Origin: a virus
Direction: 5' to 3' (one strand)
IMG/VR virus record: IMGVR_UViG_3300033153_009214
Coordinates: 1 to 43,490 of that record
Length of the DNA: 43,490 nt
Shown in pieces: positions 41,421 to 43,490 of this stretch. The notes under the pieces are model-generated. The model saw nothing but the letters and a program-made list of their open reading frames with translations, was not told the origin of the DNA and ran no database searches. Both the position numbers and the translations under genes were made by a program. Every line of letters begins with the position of its first letter. Positions within the stretch are counted from its first letter, which is position 1.

Positions 41421-41810
41421 TTAAAACTCCTCATGAATCCCACAGTTTGTACATCTATATCCCTGTAATATATATTCACTACAAGGTCTACCTTGGAACT
41501 CTCCTCTATCTTCATACGCTCCGTAGTAGTCATCATCGTTGAGCTCTTCACCACAAAACTCACAATAGTCTCCTCCTTTGTGTACTTGACAAAAGAGAGG
41601 TACTAGTTTATGTATTGGAGGTCTAACGGGTATCGGTCCATTACCTTCGTTGAATCTTGGTACAAATCTTGCAAGACTATAGTATATTTCATCATACCTC
41701 TTCTTGTCGATAGTACCTGTATCTTCTATTACTGATTCCTCTTCTTCCAGGGTGCATCTTTTACATATACACCAACTACCTCTTCTGTATACTTTTTCTT
41801 CTTTCCCCAT
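41421..41810 (-). CDS. Multi-Cys hypothetical protein
   Basis: 129 residues with CICKRC near the start, CEFCGEE in the middle and CTNC near the end, so two zinc sites are likely. Acidic and Tyr-rich between them. No family recognised; part of the early-type minus cluster. Confidence 0.55.
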   Translation of the reverse strand: MGKEEKVYRRGSWCICKRCTLEEEESVIEDTGTIDKKRYDEIYYSLARFVPRFNEGNGPIPVRPPIHKLVPLFCQVHKGGDYCEFCGEELNDDDYYGAYEDRGEFQGRPCSEYILQGYRCTNCGIHEEF

Positions 41811-41824
41811 TCATTATTCCCCCA

Positions 41825-42013
41825 TTAATTCAGCTTCTTCTGTTCTCCTTTACCATCAGTAGCATACTCACCTATAAACTTGGCAAGTGTTCTCTGCTGA
41901 TGCCCGAAACCACATCTATGAGATTGCTCTGCTATGATGGTAAAAGCCTGTTTGACATTGCCTCTTTCGATGTAATATACAGCTCTCTTTACATTGTCTT
42001 CTATTCGTCCCAT
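41825..42013 (-). CDS. Small helical hypothetical protein
   Basis: 62 residues, helix-rich: 'VKRAVYYIERGNVKQAFTII', then 'CGFGHQQRTLAKFIGEYA'. No recognised domain. The neighbours on both sides are small regulators or zinc proteins. Confidence 0.5.
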   Translation of the reverse strand: MGRIEDNVKRAVYYIERGNVKQAFTIIAEQSHRCGFGHQQRTLAKFIGEYATDGKGEQKKLN

Positions 42014-42017
42014 TGTA

Positions 42018-42263
42018 TCACTCCATTGTAAAAGGTCTTATCATTATGTAAAACCATGATTCTCTTCCTCTTTTTGTATTACCCATATATCTATATATCA
42101 CTTCGTCCTCTATTGCTTTTAATATATGAGCATAAGCTGTCTTATAATCTACTTTGAAGTGTCTGCAAAAAGCCTTTATGAAGTCGCTATGCATTGTTTT
42201 AGGATGTTCTTTCAGATAATCTGTTATCCACGACATCGCTTCAAAGTATGTAACATCTTTCAT
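42018..42263 (-). CDS. Small helix-turn-helix-like protein
   Basis: 81 residues. 'HSDFIKAFCRHFKVDYKTAY' followed by 'AHILKAIEDEVIYRY' and a wing-like 'GRESWFYIMIR' suggest a winged helix. Overlaps the upstream gene by four bases. Confidence 0.5.
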   Translation of the reverse strand: MKDVTYFEAMSWITDYLKEHPKTMHSDFIKAFCRHFKVDYKTAYAHILKAIEDEVIYRYMGNTKRGRESWFYIMIRPFTME

Positions 42264-42460
42264 CGTCCTAACTCCCTGTGTTGTGGTTTTCTAGCATCCA
42301 GGCTTATTCTTATAACATGTATGCAATGTTTGTTTATGATGCCGATATCTATTTTCTTTCGACATCTCGTAGGGTCAGGGCAACAATAAGCATGAGGATG
42401 GTCTTTATCTGCAACCATTCTCTGTCCGCATATGAGCTTTATGAATGACTCATCTTTCAT
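42260..42460 (-). CDS. Small Cys/His-rich protein
   Basis: 66 residues: 'LICGQRMV', 'AYCCPDPTRCRKK' and later Cys/His give a likely zinc site. Coupled by overlaps to genes on both sides. Function unknown. Confidence 0.5.
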   Translation of the reverse strand: MKDESFIKLICGQRMVADKDHPHAYCCPDPTRCRKKIDIGIINKHCIHVIRISLDARKPQHRELGR

Positions 42461-42557
42461 TTGGCCACCTATTGTTTACTTTGTCTCTGTGGTCGTTGTT
42501 GTGTCCTACTCTCCTTATACATCTGACTTCTCCACTTTTTGACTTACATTGTGTCAT
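42450..42557 (-). CDS. Tiny zinc-finger-like protein
   Basis: 35 residues with GGAGG upstream. CKSKSGEVRC followed by 'RRVGHNNDH' gives Cys2His2-type ligands, a pattern seen in tiny viral zinc proteins. Overlaps both neighbours (11 and 4 bases), which supports translation. Confidence 0.5.
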   Translation of the reverse strand: MTQCKSKSGEVRCIRRVGHNNDHRDKVNNRWPNER

Positions 42558-42850
42558 TTTTCTTCCTCCATTGTTTTAGCTAATTCATTATTCCTTAATC
42601 TTAAACTTGATATAGTCCAGTACGTCTTGCCATCTATTACTTTTCTCCTGATGGCATTGGAACCTTCTAATCTGACCAAAGCAGCATTTGCAGACGACGG
42701 ATGTTTTATTTTGGCAAACCGTTGTATCTCACCACTGGTCCATGCATTGCTTGGGTGTTGGTCTAGAAATGATAGTATGCGCTTTTCAACATTTCCTTCG
42801 GAAACATCTACTTTATCATTAAGCGCCTGAAATTCTGCCTTCTTTAGCAT
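42554..42850 (-). CDS. Winged-helix DNA-binding protein
   Basis: 98 residues from the ATG at 42850. 'VEKRILSFLDQHPSNAWTSG', 'EIQRFAKIKHPSSANAALVR' and 'AIRRKVIDGKTYWTI' are helices and wing of a winged helix. Overlaps the next upstream gene by 32 bases. Probable regulator. Confidence 0.65.
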   Translation of the reverse strand: MLKKAEFQALNDKVDVSEGNVEKRILSFLDQHPSNAWTSGEIQRFAKIKHPSSANAALVRLEGSNAIRRKVIDGKTYWTISSLRLRNNELAKTMEEEK

Positions 42851-43121
42851 TTTTACCCTTCCATGCAATGTATACGACGATTTCTGATTTCAAGTATGCT
42901 TCTCTATGTTTCCTTTCTCCGCTCAACTCTGGTTGCATAACGTTGTCTTTCACGAGTTGTTTATCTATCAATCCTTCTTTGAAAAGAGCCCTTACAATAG
43001 ACTTTGTAGAGCTGATAGATGTACTTGTCCTTTCGGCAAGTTCGCGGTACGAATAAAACGTATCGTCGTGGTCGTTCAAAAACTGGCGCACTTTGTCCAT
43101 ATTTGCTTTATGTTCTGACAT
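42819..43121 (-). CDS. Winged-helix DNA-binding protein
   Basis: 100 residues. 'KVRQFLNDHDDTFYSYRELA', 'ERTSTSISSTKSIVRALFKE' and 'GLIDKQLV' form a winged helix; the end is basic. First gene of the minus cluster at this edge. A GGAGAAAG ribosome site precedes the ATG. Probable early regulator. Confidence 0.65.
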   Translation of the reverse strand: MSEHKANMDKVRQFLNDHDDTFYSYRELAERTSTSISSTKSIVRALFKEGLIDKQLVKDNVMQPELSGERKHREAYLKSEIVVYIAWKGKNAKEGRISGA

Positions 43122-43490
43122 ATTTCTTTCTCCTGTTCGAAAGCAGGTTTGTGAGCCTTTGTTTCGTCTTGCTCAGGACGGCCTTGCGGACTTTTATCAC
43201 TCGGCTGCTCTGCGGTACACATTCAGAACAGGGTCATGATTGTAAGTTTGTGATATTTGGTTCCTTTGAGCCAGGCGTATCCCACTCCGGAAACACATCA
43301 GATACCACGTCATTTGTGCTTTAATGGGCTGACTCAAAGGGGACGCCACTCACCGGACGCAAATCCCGGCTAGACCATCCGTTTGGTTCATGGCTTCGCA
43401 CACTACAATGTCTCTCCTCCCTAGTTCATTGCCTAGGGGGACTATGTAGCGTTTGACTGTAAGTGCGGACCCAAGGGGGCGTTAACAGCA
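43122..43490. other. GC-richer non-coding edge region
   Basis: No convincing complete gene in about 370 bases. Base composition is clearly GC-richer than the AT-rich genes beside it, as is common for structured RNA in AT-rich archaeal genomes. A minus-strand frame is cut by the window edge and ends at TAG (43442-43444) with 15 codons visible, ending HLQSNAT. The 5' part (43122-43262) should hold the promoter of the winged-helix gene but no clear TATA box is seen. Confidence 0.5.
43263..43440 (-). ncRNA. Candidate structured RNA with pseudoknot
   Basis: Ten-base stem: 43263-43272 with 43331-43340 (CCTTTGAGCC and GACTCAAAGG). A second pairing, GGCGT (43274-43278) with ACGCC (43343-43347), crosses it and makes a pseudoknot. 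Inside are CCCA/TGGG (43281-43284, 43325-43328) and AAACACA/TGTGcTTT (43291-43297, 43315-43322). Further hairpins: CCGG/CCGG (43353-43369) and an eight-pair stem 43417-43424 with 43433-43440. Strand is not certain; minus is preferred because a truncated minus frame ends just upstream. Geometry resembles the 3' RNA of TnpB-type elements, but this is a guess. Confidence 0.45.

Noticed and set aside
43130-43146. T-arm-like hairpin with TTCGAAA loop, possible tRNA
   Set aside because: The stem TCCTG/GCAGG looks like a T-arm, but no matching acceptor, D-arm or anticodon arm is found upstream on the same strand.
43019-43324. 101-residue plus-strand frame at the right edge
   Set aside because: It is antisense to a supported winged-helix gene, has no ribosome site, and its residue pattern is typical of a shadow frame.
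1-43490. CRISPR array, rRNA or integrase
   Set aside because: No regularly spaced repeats, no rRNA-like blocks and no recombinase motifs were seen when reading both strands.

Overview
The window looks like part of the genome of a tailed archaeal virus (Caudoviricetes) with a contractile, myovirus-type tail. The tail is shown by a sheath gene, a tube gene, a tape measure, a gpV/gp138-type spike, a gp25-like wedge and a baseplate J protein. An archaeal host is suggested by a histone-fold protein, an MCM-like helicase, an XPF/ERCC4-type nuclease with a HhH tail, family-B DNA polymerase, an AbrB-type regulator, an MptA/FolE2-type GTP cyclohydrolase, TATA-box promoters and one apparently leaderless gene. 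Most starts have a strong GGTGAT or GGAGG ribosome binding site. ThyX and a fragment resembling the C-terminus of anaerobic NrdD suggest an anaerobic host, but this is inference. Portal, terminase, lysis genes and integrase are not seen in this window.

Layout. (1) 1-15713, plus strand: virion module running from the end of a capsid decoration gene through major capsid protein, connectors, sheath, tube, chaperone pair, tape measure, baseplate, spike and tail-tip proteins. It ends with a one-helix membrane peptide and an HNH endonuclease VII. The tail assembly chaperone carries a textbook A AAA AAC minus-1 frameshift site. (2) 15714-15863: convergent intergenic region with hairpins. (3) 15864-26902, minus strand: replication and modification block with AbrB-like regulator, candidate single-strand-binding protein, Sak4-like ATPase, a TGT-fold (DpdA-like) transglycosylase, DNA polymerase B, dimeric dUTPase, Cas4/AddB-like nuclease, FolE2, QueC and several small zinc proteins. 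(4) 26903-27049: divergent promoter region. (5) 27050-31512, plus strand: second replication block with dNMP kinase, XPF-like nuclease, MCM-like ATPase, metallophosphoesterase and a glutaredoxin-like protein. (6) 31472-43121, minus strand: nucleotide metabolism (dCMP deaminase, HD hydrolase, MazG-like, ThyX), exonuclease, uracil-DNA glycosylase, QueE and QueD, then a cluster of small winged-helix proteins with an archaeal-type histone. (7) 43122-43490: GC-richer region with a probable structured RNA on the minus strand, including a pseudoknot, and a truncated reading frame at the edge.

The genes that stand out together are FolE2, QueD, QueE and QueC, which make preQ0 from GTP, plus a TGT-fold protein whose motifs fit a DNA 7-deazaguanine transglycosylase. 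This predicts that the viral genome carries a 7-deazaguanine base that blocks host restriction. QueE is interrupted by a LAGLIDADG intein placed exactly at the last cysteine of its CxxxCxxC iron-sulfur motif, so the enzyme should be dead until splicing occurs. dCMP deaminase, dUTPase, ThyX, MazG-like, dNMP kinase and UDG form a consistent set for making dTTP and keeping uracil out of viral DNA.
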